Assembly: GCF_004138495.1 (NCBI RefSeq)
Contig: NZ_ML142856.1
Span: 295,582-307,809, forward strand
DNA: 12,228 nt
Source of the DNA: Phytoactinopolyspora endophytica
GTDB taxonomy: Bacteria > Actinomycetota > Actinomycetes > Jiangellales > Jiangellaceae
Direction: 5' to 3'
In this document: positions 1 to 6,990 of the stretch, in pieces
How the letters are laid out: every line of letters begins with the position of its first letter
Position numbering within the stretch: position 1 is the stretch's first letter
The notes under the pieces: generated by a model
Seen by the model: the letters and a program-made list of their open reading frames with translations, nothing else
The model's database searches: none
What the model was told of the DNA's origin: nothing
Program-made: the position numbers and the translations under genes

Positions 1-152
1 GTCGCGACGCCCAGGCTGCGCTGAAAGTCGCTGTAGCGGGTTGCACCCGCGAACAGGGCGTCGCGAACGATCAGAAGGCTCCAGCGTTCGCCGATCACCT
101 CCAGGGCCCGTGCGATCGAACATACCTGTGAGTCGTAGGTCTTCCCCAACAT
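1..152 (-). CDS. HxlR/DUF24-family winged-helix transcriptional regulator (N-terminal part only)
   Basis: The minus strand encodes 50 residues starting at ATG 152 and running off the left edge of the window. The start of an HxlR-type regulator is clear: the motif GERWSLLIVRDALFAG is followed by RYSDFQRSLGVA, the helix-turn-helix of the winged helix. A cysteine at residue 11 sits just before the first helix, where YodB, CatR and HypR of Bacillus carry their redox-sensing cysteine. The family binds DNA as a dimer and often controls an adjacent divergent oxidoreductase gene, which is the layout here. Start choice: a weak GGTAGG lies about 9 bases upstream. Most of the protein is missing because of the window edge, not because of a mutation. 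Family assignment is firm; inducer and further targets cannot be read from this. Confidence 0.85.
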   Translation of the reverse strand, partial: MLGKTYDSQVCSIARALEVIGERWSLLIVRDALFAGATRYSDFQRSLGVA

Positions 153-175
153 GCAGCCAAGCCTACCGTGGGAGC

Positions 176-204
176 TTGCATCATGAAAGCGACTCCGCTA
201 ATGT
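176..204 (+). promoter_or_regulatory. Candidate promoter for the flavoprotein-VOC gene pair
   Basis: TTGCAT at 176-181 and TAATGT at 199-204 are separated by 17 bases. The -10 fits the actinobacterial pattern TAnnnT, while the -35 matches only in its TTG. The -10 overlaps the left arm of the inverted repeat at 200-228, so a bound repressor would block polymerase. The predicted transcript would start near 211 and leave a leader of about 40 bases. This is a motif match only. Confidence 0.35.
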
Positions 205-228
205 GACTTGCACGATGCAAGTCACATT
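200..228. promoter_or_regulatory. Perfect inverted repeat, probable HxlR operator
   Basis: Two exact 13-base arms, AATGTGACTTGCA and TGCAAGTCACATT, flank a 3-base spacer. The site lies between the start of the HxlR gene (152) and the start of the flavoprotein gene (250). A 29-base dyad in the divergent promoter region suits a dimeric winged-helix regulator controlling the neighbour and itself. Binding by this particular regulator is inference. Confidence 0.75.
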
Positions 229-249
229 GCGAAGAGGGAGGCACACACG

Positions 250-759
250 ATGACCGTCAGCCTGAGCACCCAGGACATTGCAGAGGTCATGAACAGGCCG
301 TACTCGCGGGAGTTGCTGGCCTCGCCCATCCCCGCCCGGCTCGCCTACACCAGTCTCGATGGCGACCCGCGGGTCGTGCCGGTGGGGTACCACTGGGACG
401 GAACCCACGTCACGGTCGCCAGCGCCGTGCGCTCGGCGAAGACCAAGGCGCTAAAGACCAACCCCAGGGTCGCTCTCACCATCGACAGCGAGGACTTCCC
501 GCCGAAGGTGCTGTTGCTCCGCGGCACAGCGCAGGTCGAGGTCGTCGACGGCGTGCCTGACGTCTTCCTCTGGGCATCGAAGAGGCGCATGTCGGACGAC
601 CAGTGGCCCGATTGGAAAGCCGGCGTGCGCGCTCTTTACGACCAGATGGCGGTGATCACGATCACGCCGACGTGGGCTAAGCTGCTCGACTTCGAGACCA
701 CGATCCCTAAAGCCGAAGAGGACATCGTGCGGACCCGCAGCGGCACGCACAACGAGTAG
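250..759 (+). CDS. Pyridoxamine 5'-phosphate oxidase-like (FMN-binding split barrel) protein
   Basis: A 169-residue protein of the PNPOx-like split-barrel family, whose members bind FMN, F420 or haem and carry out redox reactions on small molecules. The central part fits: the strand region PARLAYTSLDGDPRVVPVGY, then a segment near residues 60-80 with KTKALKTNPRVALTID, the usual pattern after the flavin phosphate-binding residues. ATG 250 is preferred to an in-frame TTG at 208, because GGGAGG at 236-241 is spaced 8 bases from it and the longer version would start inside the operator dyad. It is divergent from an HxlR regulator and 63 bases upstream of a VOC gene, so a stress- or xenobiotic-induced pair is likely. 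The fold is clear; cofactor and substrate are unknown. It is unlikely to be the vitamin B6 biosynthetic PdxH, as it is shorter and differs from that subfamily. Confidence 0.82.
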   Translation: MTVSLSTQDIAEVMNRPYSRELLASPIPARLAYTSLDGDPRVVPVGYHWDGTHVTVASAVRSAKTKALKTNPRVALTIDSEDFPPKVLLLRGTAQVEVVDGVPDVFLWASKRRMSDDQWPDWKAGVRALYDQMAVITITPTWAKLLDFETTIPKAEEDIVRTRSGTHNE

Positions 760-822
760 ACCAGTCGCTACCAGTGAACCCCACAGGCGCGCCATTCGCA
801 TACAACGACAAGGAGATCTGAA

Positions 823-1176
823 ATGATCACACCGAAACCCGGCAGCATCCTTCTTGGCACCACCAAACCTACAGAACTGCGGGACTGGTACCGCAGGGCG
901 CTTGCACCGGGCCATGAGGGTGAAGGCCCGATCGATCTCGGCGGCTTCCTGCTGGTCATTGAACAGCGTGACGACGTCGATGTGATGAACAACGAGCCCA
1001 GCCGGATGATCCTCAACTTCCACGTCGCCGACTTCGACGCCGTCGAGGCGCAACTAAAGGCGGCCGGCGTGGACTGGCTCACCCCCGTCGCCGATCGCCC
1101 CTCCGGCCGCTTCGGAACCTTCACAGACCCTGACGGGAACTACCTCCAGATCATCCAGTTCAAGCAGGACGCATAA
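823..1176 (+). CDS. VOC-family protein (glyoxalase/dioxygenase fold), single domain
   Basis: A 117-residue protein with one vicinal oxygen chelate domain. The N-terminal half contains the usual helix TELRDWYRRAL. The C-terminal half has the typical strand NFHVADFDAVEAQL, then FGTFTDPDGNYLQIIQF, where the family normally places its last metal ligand. VOC proteins include glyoxalase I, extradiol dioxygenases and thiol transferases or binding proteins for antibiotics, and a single module usually works as a dimer. An ideal AAGGAG at 810-815 lies 7 bases before ATG 823. It follows the flavoprotein gene by 63 bases on the same strand and is probably cotranscribed and under the same HxlR control. 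Only the family can be given, not the reaction. Confidence 0.82.
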   Translation: MITPKPGSILLGTTKPTELRDWYRRALAPGHEGEGPIDLGGFLLVIEQRDDVDVMNNEPSRMILNFHVADFDAVEAQLKAAGVDWLTPVADRPSGRFGTFTDPDGNYLQIIQFKQDA

Positions 1177-1192
1177 GGGTCCGCGGGGATGA

Positions 1193-1616
1193 CGGCCAGT
1201 GCTCGCACCGGCAGCAGGGTCACTCCCATCCGGCGTACTCGCGGTCGCGACCGCATCGCCGCCGTCGTGGCTGGATTAGGACGACTGGGGCACGAATACC
1301 GTGGTCGCGCCCGACGCTCAGGAGAGGGATCGCGTTCGCACCGCGCTGATCGACGCTGGTCTCTGGGGCCCGGAACTACGCATCTCTGACGACCTACCCG
1401 TCGTCTGGCTGATACGAGAAGGCATGGTCGTGAGCATTCTAGTACTCCCGATCGCTGCCCTGGTTGCCCTCACCTCGATGATCATCGGCGCGATCGCGCG
1501 GATCTACGCCCAACGAGAAAGCCTCATCGCTCGGAGCACTCGCGCTCGTACTTGCCGACCGGACCGCCCGGCCGGTGCTCGACCGAGTCAGCACCGACCT
1601 CTCCGAACGGGAGTAG
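1193..1616 (+). pseudogene. Remnant of a membrane-protein gene (in-frame stop plus frameshift)
   Basis: No intact gene fits here, but one reading frame shows coding character. From about 1193 it reads through VLAPAAGSLPSGVLAVATA to a TAG at 1277-1279. It continues in the same frame through RDRVRTALIDAGLWGPELR to a hydrophobic stretch (VVSILVLPIAALVALTSMII, one membrane span) near 1424-1490. Near 1524 the natural reading changes frame by one base and goes on as LGALALVLADRTARPVLDRV, ending at TAG 1614-1616. Third codon positions are GC-rich across the joined segments. An extracytoplasmic segment followed by a membrane helix resembles the end of an FtsX-like ABC permease, but that is a weak resemblance. 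An alternative is a short intact membrane protein starting at GTG 1301 and ending at 1642. The call as a broken gene is moderate to low. Confidence 0.35.
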
Positions 1617-1860
1617 AGACGACTCGGGACTGCGTTGCCTGATCAACCAGCAGGTCCGCGCGCAGACGGCACACCTTGTCGAAAGGGGCAGGCCCGTTCG
1701 GCGCTTTGTCGTCACGCCGGCCGAGGCGTGCTTGGTCGCGTGAGCGTCGAGCGTGACTGAGCTCTCCGCCGCGGCCGAGACGACGGTGACCCCTCGGCTG
1801 CCACAGACGTCGACCACTCCGGCGCCGGGCTCTGTCTGTGGCGGTGCCTAGGGTGGAGGC
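1617..1860. other. Intergenic stretch with no gene I can support
   Basis: A short plus-strand run up to TGA 1741-1743 (including QQVRAQTAHLVERGRPVRRF) has fair codon use but no start signal and no recognised family. It may be the tail of another lost gene. The rest of the stretch, 1744-1848, shows nothing I can identify. The end holds the promoter of the next gene. Confidence 0.4.
1849..1854 (+). promoter_or_regulatory. -10 element TAGGGT of a probable leaderless transcript
   Basis: TAGGGT matches the actinobacterial TAnnnT pattern and ends 6 bases before ATG 1861, which would place the transcription start at or next to the start codon. GGAGG at 1855-1859 is only 1 base from the ATG, too close to act as a ribosome binding site, which supports leaderless translation. 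No convincing -35 is visible. Confidence 0.5.
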
Positions 1861-2580
1861 ATGTACCTGGAGAACATCGTCTTCGACGCGCTCGATCCGT
1901 CCCGGCTCGGCCGATTCTGGGAGGCGGCCGTCGGCGCCGAGACGCTAACCGACAAGCCGGACGGCTTCGAGACTCGGCTCCGCCACCAGGGCGGACCGGA
2001 TCTCGACCTCTGTTTCCAGCGTGTGCCCGAGCCGCCGTCCGAACCGCTCCGGTTCCACCTCGACTTGCGCGGCGGCGACCACCAGCAGGACACAGTCGGC
2101 CGGCTGCTCGGCCTCGGTGCCCGCCACCTCGATATCGGCCAGCACGACGTCCCGTGGGTGGTGCTCGGCGACGCGGAAGACAACCCCTTCTGCGTGATGG
2201 AGCACCGGGAGGTGTACGTCGACACCGGCCCGATCGCTGCGCTGCCGCTCGACTCCGCCGACCCGAGCCGTGACGGCGAACTCTGGGGGTGGCTTACCGG
2301 CTGGACGCCGGCGCCTGGGGCCGCTCCCGTCAGCCTGCGCCACCCCTCGCGGTGCGGGCCGCTGCTTGAGCTCTGCCCCGAACCGGGGCCCAAGGGCCCT
2401 GGGAAGAACCGGCTGCACCTCGACGTCCGGCTCGAGAGGGGCGACGACCCTGATCAGACTGCCCGCGGCATCGCCCAGCGTGGCGGGCGTGAGCTCGACC
2501 ATGGGTGGGGCACGCTGCCGTGGCGGGTTTACGCCGACGGCTCGGGCAACGAATTCTGCGTACTGCCGGCCCGCAGCTGA
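1861..2580 (+). CDS. Two-domain VOC-family (glyoxalase-like) protein
   Basis: A 239-residue protein made of two tandem glyoxalase-like modules. The first covers about residues 1-115 and shows the typical opening LENIVFDALDPSRLGRFWEAAVG and the closing WVVLGDAEDNPFCVME. The second covers about 120-238, with SADPSRDGELWGWLTGW at its start and WRVYADGSGNEFCVLPAR at its end. This resembles the Glyoxalase_6 type common in actinobacteria, where two modules form one pseudo-dimeric unit. Substrates of this group are mostly unknown; some bind or inactivate antibiotics, others are hydratase- or dioxygenase-like. It appears to have its own promoter, is probably leaderless, and ends 44 bases before a strong hairpin, so it is likely monocistronic. 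Family is firm; function is open. Confidence 0.85.
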   Translation: MYLENIVFDALDPSRLGRFWEAAVGAETLTDKPDGFETRLRHQGGPDLDLCFQRVPEPPSEPLRFHLDLRGGDHQQDTVGRLLGLGARHLDIGQHDVPWVVLGDAEDNPFCVMEHREVYVDTGPIAALPLDSADPSRDGELWGWLTGWTPAPGAAPVSLRHPSRCGPLLELCPEPGPKGPGKNRLHLDVRLERGDDPDQTARGIAQRGGRELDHGWGTLPWRVYADGSGNEFCVLPARS

Positions 2581-2624
2581 CCAGGGCCTCACCCAACGAT
2601 GACCTGTTCGAATCCCCACAACCT

Positions 2625-2658
2625 TCTGGCCCGGCAATCCGTGGATTACCGGGCCAGA
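2625..2658. terminator. Bidirectional hairpin terminator between the VOC gene and tRNA-fMet
   Basis: A perfect 10-bp stem (TCTGGCCCGG at 2625-2634 with CCGGGCCAGA at 2649-2658) continues, after one mismatch, into AATCC/GGATT at 2636-2640 and 2643-2647. It lies 44 bases past the plus-strand VOC stop and just past the 3' end of the minus-strand tRNA, so it can end both converging transcripts. No T-run follows on either side, as is frequent in actinobacteria. Confidence 0.65.
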
Positions 2659-2662
2659 TAAG

Positions 2663-2736
2663 TAGCGGGGGCAGGATTTGAACCTGCGACCTCTGGGTTA
2701 TGAGCCCAGCGAGCTACCGAACTGCTCCACCCCGCG
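2663..2736 (-). tRNA. Initiator tRNA-fMet (anticodon CAT)
   Basis: The minus strand folds as a full cloverleaf of 74 bases. The acceptor arm pairs CGCGGGG with CCCCGCT except at position 1, where C faces T; this unpaired 1:72 position is a hallmark of initiator tRNAs. The anticodon stem CTGGG/CCCAG carries the three consecutive G:C pairs that direct initiator tRNA to the ribosomal P site, around the loop CTCATAA with anticodon CAT. The T-arm is GCAGG-TTCAAAT-CCTGC and the discriminator base is A. No CCA is encoded, so it must be added after transcription. A hairpin terminator follows immediately. Confidence 0.97.
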
Positions 2737-2781
2737 CCGCTGGCTGCCCATCGCTGGGCCGCCTCTACAAAACGCCTGGTC

Positions 2782-2838
2782 AGATGCGATAGTTCCGTTC
2801 CAACCATGTGCTGTTGTCGTCAGAACGATATCGCATCT
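2782..2838. repeat. Inverted repeat upstream of the tRNA
   Basis: Arms AGATGCGATA (2782-2791) and TATCGCATCT (2829-2838) are exact 10-bp complements, with a second pairing CGTTC/GAACG (2796-2800 with 2823-2827) inside. It lies between the end of the large secreted-protein gene and the start of tRNA-fMet, in the region that should contain the tRNA promoter. It could be a structured 3' end of the upstream transcript or a regulatory site; the sequence does not decide. Confidence 0.45.
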
Positions 2839-2856
2839 CTCGAGCCGGGTCGAACC

Positions 2857-2886
2857 GGTGGCCCGAGAGTCTCCTCCCGGGCCACC
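2857..2886 (-). terminator. GC-rich hairpin after the ThuA/sugar-dehydrogenase gene
   Basis: GGTGGCCCG (2857-2865) and CGGGCCACC (2878-2886) form a perfect 9-bp stem around a 12-base loop, 24 bases downstream of the stop codon at 2911-2913. The position and stability fit the terminator of the long minus-strand operon. It has no T-run. Confidence 0.55.
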
Positions 2887-2910
2887 CGAACTGCGATGTG
2901 ACGAGCCGGA

Positions 2911-5900
2911 TCAGCCGGCCGCCTTACCGCGGGCGACGTCGCTGCGGGCCGCGGCGCGGTTGATATCACCTGCCTCGCGCCGGGTGATGACGCCCTCATC
3001 CGCGAGCTGGTTGGTCACCTCACGGACGTGCCGAATGAACGCACCGTGGTTCTCCCACTCCTCGTCATCCAGGATGCGGTCGTTGACGGTGCATCCGTCT
3101 CCGACGTCGTAGTTCTGCACACCGCTGTCGACGTCACCGGCGAACACCGTCTCCCGCCGATCGGAGTCGGGGCACGCGGACACCTCCCCGGCGGTCAGCT
3201 CCATCCAGTTGACCCGCACCGGAGCATCCGGGAAGACCAGATGCAGCGGGAACGTGCCCTCGGTCTGGCTCAGGTCGAACGTGATGTTCTGCCAGGCCGC
3301 GGTGTCCTCGCCGATCACAATGGCCGCGTCGTTGCCTTGGTCTGAGGAGTCCACGGCCACCGGCCCGCCGTCCTCGTCGAACTGGTACCAGGCGAGGTTG
3401 CCGCCGCCGACGTCGCCGCCGCCCGGCTCGGCCACCAGGGACTGGATCTCGTCCTGCGTCAGGGCCCGGTCGAAGATGTTGAAGTCGTCGACCGCGCCGT
3501 TGAGCAGCGGATCCGCGGACCACTGCGACTCGCCGATCCAGTTCTGCGGGGTCTCCCCCAGATCGGACGGGCTCAGCGTCATGTTGGTGTTGGTTCCGAT
3601 CGGCTCCCCGTCCAGATACAGCGTGCCGGTGGTACCGGACAGAGTGACGGCTACATGGTGCCAGCCGTCGGTCGGCAGTGGCTGCGAGCCGTCGATCTGC
3701 TGTTCGCCGGAACCGGTCGTGATCGCATACCGGAGGTTGTTGGACCCGCCGGCGCTGGGCGTGAGGAACATGTAGTTGCTCGTGTCCGAGCCGATGTCGA
3801 AGACCCGGGTCCACGTCTGGCCGCCGTCCCAGTCCACCCATGTGGAGATCGTGAAGTCCTCCACCTCGCTGACGATGCCTTGCGGCATCTCCACGTACTC
3901 CAGCGGGCTGTCACCATTGAGCCGCACGGCGCTGCCGAAGTCTTCCGGACCGGTGCTCCGTCCGACGTCGACCTGGCCTTCGATCTGTGCGGTGCCCAGC
4001 AGCTCACCGTCGGGCGTGTCCCGGTGCACCTCGACCGTGGCGTCGGTGGCCGCGGCCGCGCGCAGCGTCATCTCGCCGACGCCGTCGAGGTTGTAGGGCT
4101 CGTACGACGCCCACGCGCCGCCCTGTCCGGTGATGGCGTCGCCGCCGCCGGTGTCCGCGTCGTTGGCATCGCTGACACCGATGTCGGACGAGTCGCTGAA
4201 GTGTTCCGTCTCCTTCCGATGCTGCTGCAAGAAGTGGGTGACACCACCGGTCAGCTGCGGCGCCCCGGACTCGCCGCCAAGATCGGTGTAACTGGCGGTG
4301 ACAGTCAGGGCGATGTCCGCGGCGTCACCGTGCTCGGCGTCGGACTGCGTGACCAGCACGCCTTCACACCCGCTCTGCATCTGGCCGGGATGGACGTGGG
4401 CGTTGCCACCCTCGTCGTGGAAGAGACCCTGCTGGACGGTCACCCGTTCGCAGTCGATATCGTCGCCCGAGCCGTCCTCCGCGTCGGAGACCGAGACCTG
4501 GTACGGGATCTCGTCTCCCCAGCCGAACACCTGCCCGTCGGCCGGCAGCTCGATCGTCACATCAGGACGGGTGTTCCCGGCGGTGATTGTCAGGTTCGAG
4601 CTGCTGGACCGTCCGGACGGGTCGCTGACCGTCAACCGCACCATGTATTCGCCGGTCTCGGTGAATGTGTGCGTCGGGTTCGGCTCGTCCGAGGTGGTTC
4701 CGTCGCCGAAGTCCCAGGAGTACGTGAGCTCGTCGCCGTCCGGGTCGTGGCTGCCGTCGCTGGAGAACGCCACCTCCAGTGGGGTAGCGCCCGAATCCAG
4801 GTCGGAGCCGGCCTGAGCGACCGGAGTACGGGCGCCCTTGGTGTAGTTGATCTTGTACAGGCCCGAGTCCGGGTTGACGTTCTCACCGGCATAGTTGAAG
4901 TCGATGCCCCATTCGATCAGGTACATCGCACCGTCGGGCCCGAACGCCATGTCATGCGGGCTACGGAACAACGTGTCCGGCATGAACTGCTCGAAGCTGT
5001 CGTAGTCGCCGGCCTCGTCCAGCCGGAGCATACCGATCCAGTTCCGCGACCACTCCATGACGAAGACCGCGTCGTCGTAGTACTCCGGGAACTGCCCGTC
5101 GCCCAGAAGATCCGCGTCATAGTGGTAAACGTCACCGGCGAACGCGGAGCGGCCGCCACCCGTGGGGATCTCCGGGAACTCCGGCGACTCACCGTACGGG
5201 TACCAGATGAACGCGTCCTGGGCGGGCGGCACCACATCCAGGCCTGTGTTGAACGGTGAGTCGTTGCGCGGCCCGTTCTCACAGTCGAAGAACTCGCCCG
5301 GCGTGCTGGTGGCGAAGTCCCACTCCCGGTACGCCTGGCTATCGGCGATGCAGTACGGCCAGCCGTAGTTGCCCGCCTCGCGGATCTGGTTCCACTCGTC
5401 GTAGCCGCGCGGGCCCCGATCGGGGTTGTCGCTGCCCGCATCGGGGCCGACCTCGCCCGCATAGACCCAGCCGGTCTCGTCGTCGACGGCGATCCGGAAC
5501 GGATTGCGATGGCCCATGGTGTAGATCTCGGAGCGGGCGCCCTCCGTGCCCGGCTCGAACAGGTTTCCCTCCGGGATCGAGTACGTGCCGTCGTCCTCGG
5601 GCGTGATCCTGATGATCTTGCCGCGCAGGTCGTTCGTGTTGCCGGAGGTACGCCGTGCGTCGTAGGAACGCTTGGCGTCCTCGCTCTGGTACTCGTCGTA
5701 GATGCGTCCGTCGATCGGCGCGAAACCTTGAGACGCGAAATGGGCGGTGTCGTCGCCGGTGGAGATGAACAGGTTGCCGTCCGGGCCGAACGTCATCGAA
5801 CCGGCCGAATGGCAGCACACCTCCCGCTGGTGCGGGATCTCCAGCAGGACTTCTTCAGACTCCATGTCAAGGCTGTCGCCGTCCAGGGTGAACCTGGAGA

Positions 5901-6990
5901 CGTGCTGCACCTCAGGTGACGGCGCACTGTAGAACAGGTATATCCATTGGTTGCTCTCGAAGTCCGGGTCCAGTGCGATGCCGAGCAATCCGTTCTCGTT
6001 GCCCCGGTGCACCGGTATCTCCGCCGCCTCGTGCACCGCTCCGGTCTCCGGGTCGTAGATCTTGACGGTGCCGCCCAGCTCGACGTAGAAGACCCGCCCA
6101 TCGGGAGCGACGGCCAGCTCCATCGGGTTGGCGGTGTTGTCGTCCAGCGCGACCTTCTCGAACGACGCCTCGGTGGGGAGGCCTTCCCGCGGTTCTCCGC
6201 AGTCGCCCTCGGCGACGCCGGCCGCCCACTGGATGCCGCCCAGGATGTGCTCGCGCAGCAGCGGCTCGTCGTAATGCTCAGGGTTGTGTCCCAGCGCCGT
6301 GTACCAGGTGCGGCCGCCGTCGAAGTTGGAGCACCAGGCGATCGGGTGGTCCTCACCCATCGCGTCCGCGCCCGGGTTGTACGTCGACTCGTCCAGGGTG
6401 GCCAGGACGTGGACCTTCTCCCGCGGGTTGGCGGTGAAGTTGTACCACTCGTCGGTGCGGACCCACTCGGCCGGCAGCTCGGCGGTGGACGGATGTGTCG
6501 GGTCCTCGATCCGCACGGTGGCTTCCTGGAACTGGTCCGCCCCGGAGGGGTGACTCTGGAAGAATGCGTCGCCCATCAGATCGGACCACCAGGGCCAGTC
6601 CGTCTTATCCATGTTGGACGACGAATGCAGCCCGACGAAACCGCCGTCGCGCTGGATATACCGCTCGAATGCGTTCCGCTGGTCGGTATCGAGTGTGTTC
6701 TCACCGTCGGTGTAGAACACGATCGCCTCGTACTCGGCCAGACCTTCGTCGGTGAAAACCGAGGCGTCCTGGGTTTCGGTCACCGAGAAGTCGTTATCCG
6801 ACCCGAGTTGCTCGACAGCGGAGATCGCCGCCGATATCGAATCATGCCGGAATCCGGTCGTCTTGTGGAAGAACAGCACGTCGTACTCATGCTCGTCTGC
6901 CTGTGCAGAACTGAGGGTGACCGCTGGCAGAGTTGAAGCCAGGAAAGCCGTCACCACCGTGAACAGGATGGACCGATAACGTAGTCGCAT
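2911..6990 (-). CDS. Secreted multidomain ThuA / PQQ-type sugar dehydrogenase with PKD, CBM6 and LamG modules
   Basis: A 1359-residue exported protein. Residues 1-31 form a Sec signal peptide ending at AQA. Residues about 35-256 are a ThuA domain (FFHKTTGFRHDSI, GGFVGLHSSSNMD, WYTALGHNPEHY). Residues about 275-718 are a glucose/sorbosone-dehydrogenase beta-propeller, with ENGLLGIALDPDF, VCCHSAGSMTFGPDGN, MGHRNPFRIAVD and NYGWPYC. About 722-803 is a PKD domain (YSWDFGDGTTSDEPNPTHTF), and about 805-920 an Ig-like region with two cysteines (847 and 875). CBM6 halves lie at about 928-1003 and 1234-1267, with a LamG domain inserted between them. A C-terminal segment (about 1270-1359) resembles the FIMAH-type tails of secreted enzymes. 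The likely role is binding polysaccharide and oxidising sugars outside the cell. ATG 6990 is chosen over ATG 7035: it begins the charged-then-hydrophobic signal sequence and has GGTGAGAGG just upstream. It is probably the last gene of the operon. Confidence 0.9.
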   Translation of the reverse strand: MRLRYRSILFTVVTAFLASTLPAVTLSSAQADEHEYDVLFFHKTTGFRHDSISAAISAVEQLGSDNDFSVTETQDASVFTDEGLAEYEAIVFYTDGENTLDTDQRNAFERYIQRDGGFVGLHSSSNMDKTDWPWWSDLMGDAFFQSHPSGADQFQEATVRIEDPTHPSTAELPAEWVRTDEWYNFTANPREKVHVLATLDESTYNPGADAMGEDHPIAWCSNFDGGRTWYTALGHNPEHYDEPLLREHILGGIQWAAGVAEGDCGEPREGLPTEASFEKVALDDNTANPMELAVAPDGRVFYVELGGTVKIYDPETGAVHEAAEIPVHRGNENGLLGIALDPDFESNQWIYLFYSAPSPEVQHVSRFTLDGDSLDMESEEVLLEIPHQREVCCHSAGSMTFGPDGNLFISTGDDTAHFASQGFAPIDGRIYDEYQSEDAKRSYDARRTSGNTNDLRGKIIRITPEDDGTYSIPEGNLFEPGTEGARSEIYTMGHRNPFRIAVDDETGWVYAGEVGPDAGSDNPDRGPRGYDEWNQIREAGNYGWPYCIADSQAYREWDFATSTPGEFFDCENGPRNDSPFNTGLDVVPPAQDAFIWYPYGESPEFPEIPTGGGRSAFAGDVYHYDADLLGDGQFPEYYDDAVFVMEWSRNWIGMLRLDEAGDYDSFEQFMPDTLFRSPHDMAFGPDGAMYLIEWGIDFNYAGENVNPDSGLYKINYTKGARTPVAQAGSDLDSGATPLEVAFSSDGSHDPDGDELTYSWDFGDGTTSDEPNPTHTFTETGEYMVRLTVSDPSGRSSSSNLTITAGNTRPDVTIELPADGQVFGWGDEIPYQVSVSDAEDGSGDDIDCERVTVQQGLFHDEGGNAHVHPGQMQSGCEGVLVTQSDAEHGDAADIALTVTASYTDLGGESGAPQLTGGVTHFLQQHRKETEHFSDSSDIGVSDANDADTGGGDAITGQGGAWASYEPYNLDGVGEMTLRAAAATDATVEVHRDTPDGELLGTAQIEGQVDVGRSTGPEDFGSAVRLNGDSPLEYVEMPQGIVSEVEDFTISTWVDWDGGQTWTRVFDIGSDTSNYMFLTPSAGGSNNLRYAITTGSGEQQIDGSQPLPTDGWHHVAVTLSGTTGTLYLDGEPIGTNTNMTLSPSDLGETPQNWIGESQWSADPLLNGAVDDFNIFDRALTQDEIQSLVAEPGGGDVGGGNLAWYQFDEDGGPVAVDSSDQGNDAAIVIGEDTAAWQNITFDLSQTEGTFPLHLVFPDAPVRVNWMELTAGEVSACPDSDRRETVFAGDVDSGVQNYDVGDGCTVNDRILDDEEWENHGAFIRHVREVTNQLADEGVITRREAGDINRAAARSDVARGKAAG
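3293..3960 (-). other. LamG module nested in CBM6, apparently circularly permuted (within the ThuA/dehydrogenase gene)
   Basis: Residues about 1011-1233 of the secreted protein. The segment starts with what is normally the middle of a LamG module (GSAVRLNGDSPLEYVEMP), runs through WHHVAVTLSGTTGTLYLDG and AVDDFNIFDRAL, and after a glycine linker (GGGDVGGGN) ends with the piece that normally opens such a module (LAWYQFDEDGGPVAVDSSDQ). CBM6 sequence lies on both sides: VEVHRDTPDGELLGT before, and WQNITFDLS through LVFPDAPVRVNWMEL after. In this fold the first and last strands are adjacent, so a permuted domain could still fold. Domain order is read by eye from known family patterns. Confidence 0.6.

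Noticed and set aside
1524..1817. Minus-strand frame with HATKHASAGVTTKR, considered as a transposase piece
   Set aside because: No catalytic motif, terminal inverted repeat or target duplication was found, and the plus strand reads better in the overlapping part.
2606..2619. T-loop-like stretch GTTCGAATCCCCAC near the tRNA, as a possible integration site
   Set aside because: The flanks do not pair as a T-stem, and the stretch is not a copy of the 3' end of the adjacent tRNA. No integrase is present in the window.
3655..5259. Open frame of 534 codons on the plus strand
   Set aside because: It lies wholly opposite the ThuA/dehydrogenase gene, whose minus-strand product has clear domains. The open frame is a by-product of high GC at third codon positions.
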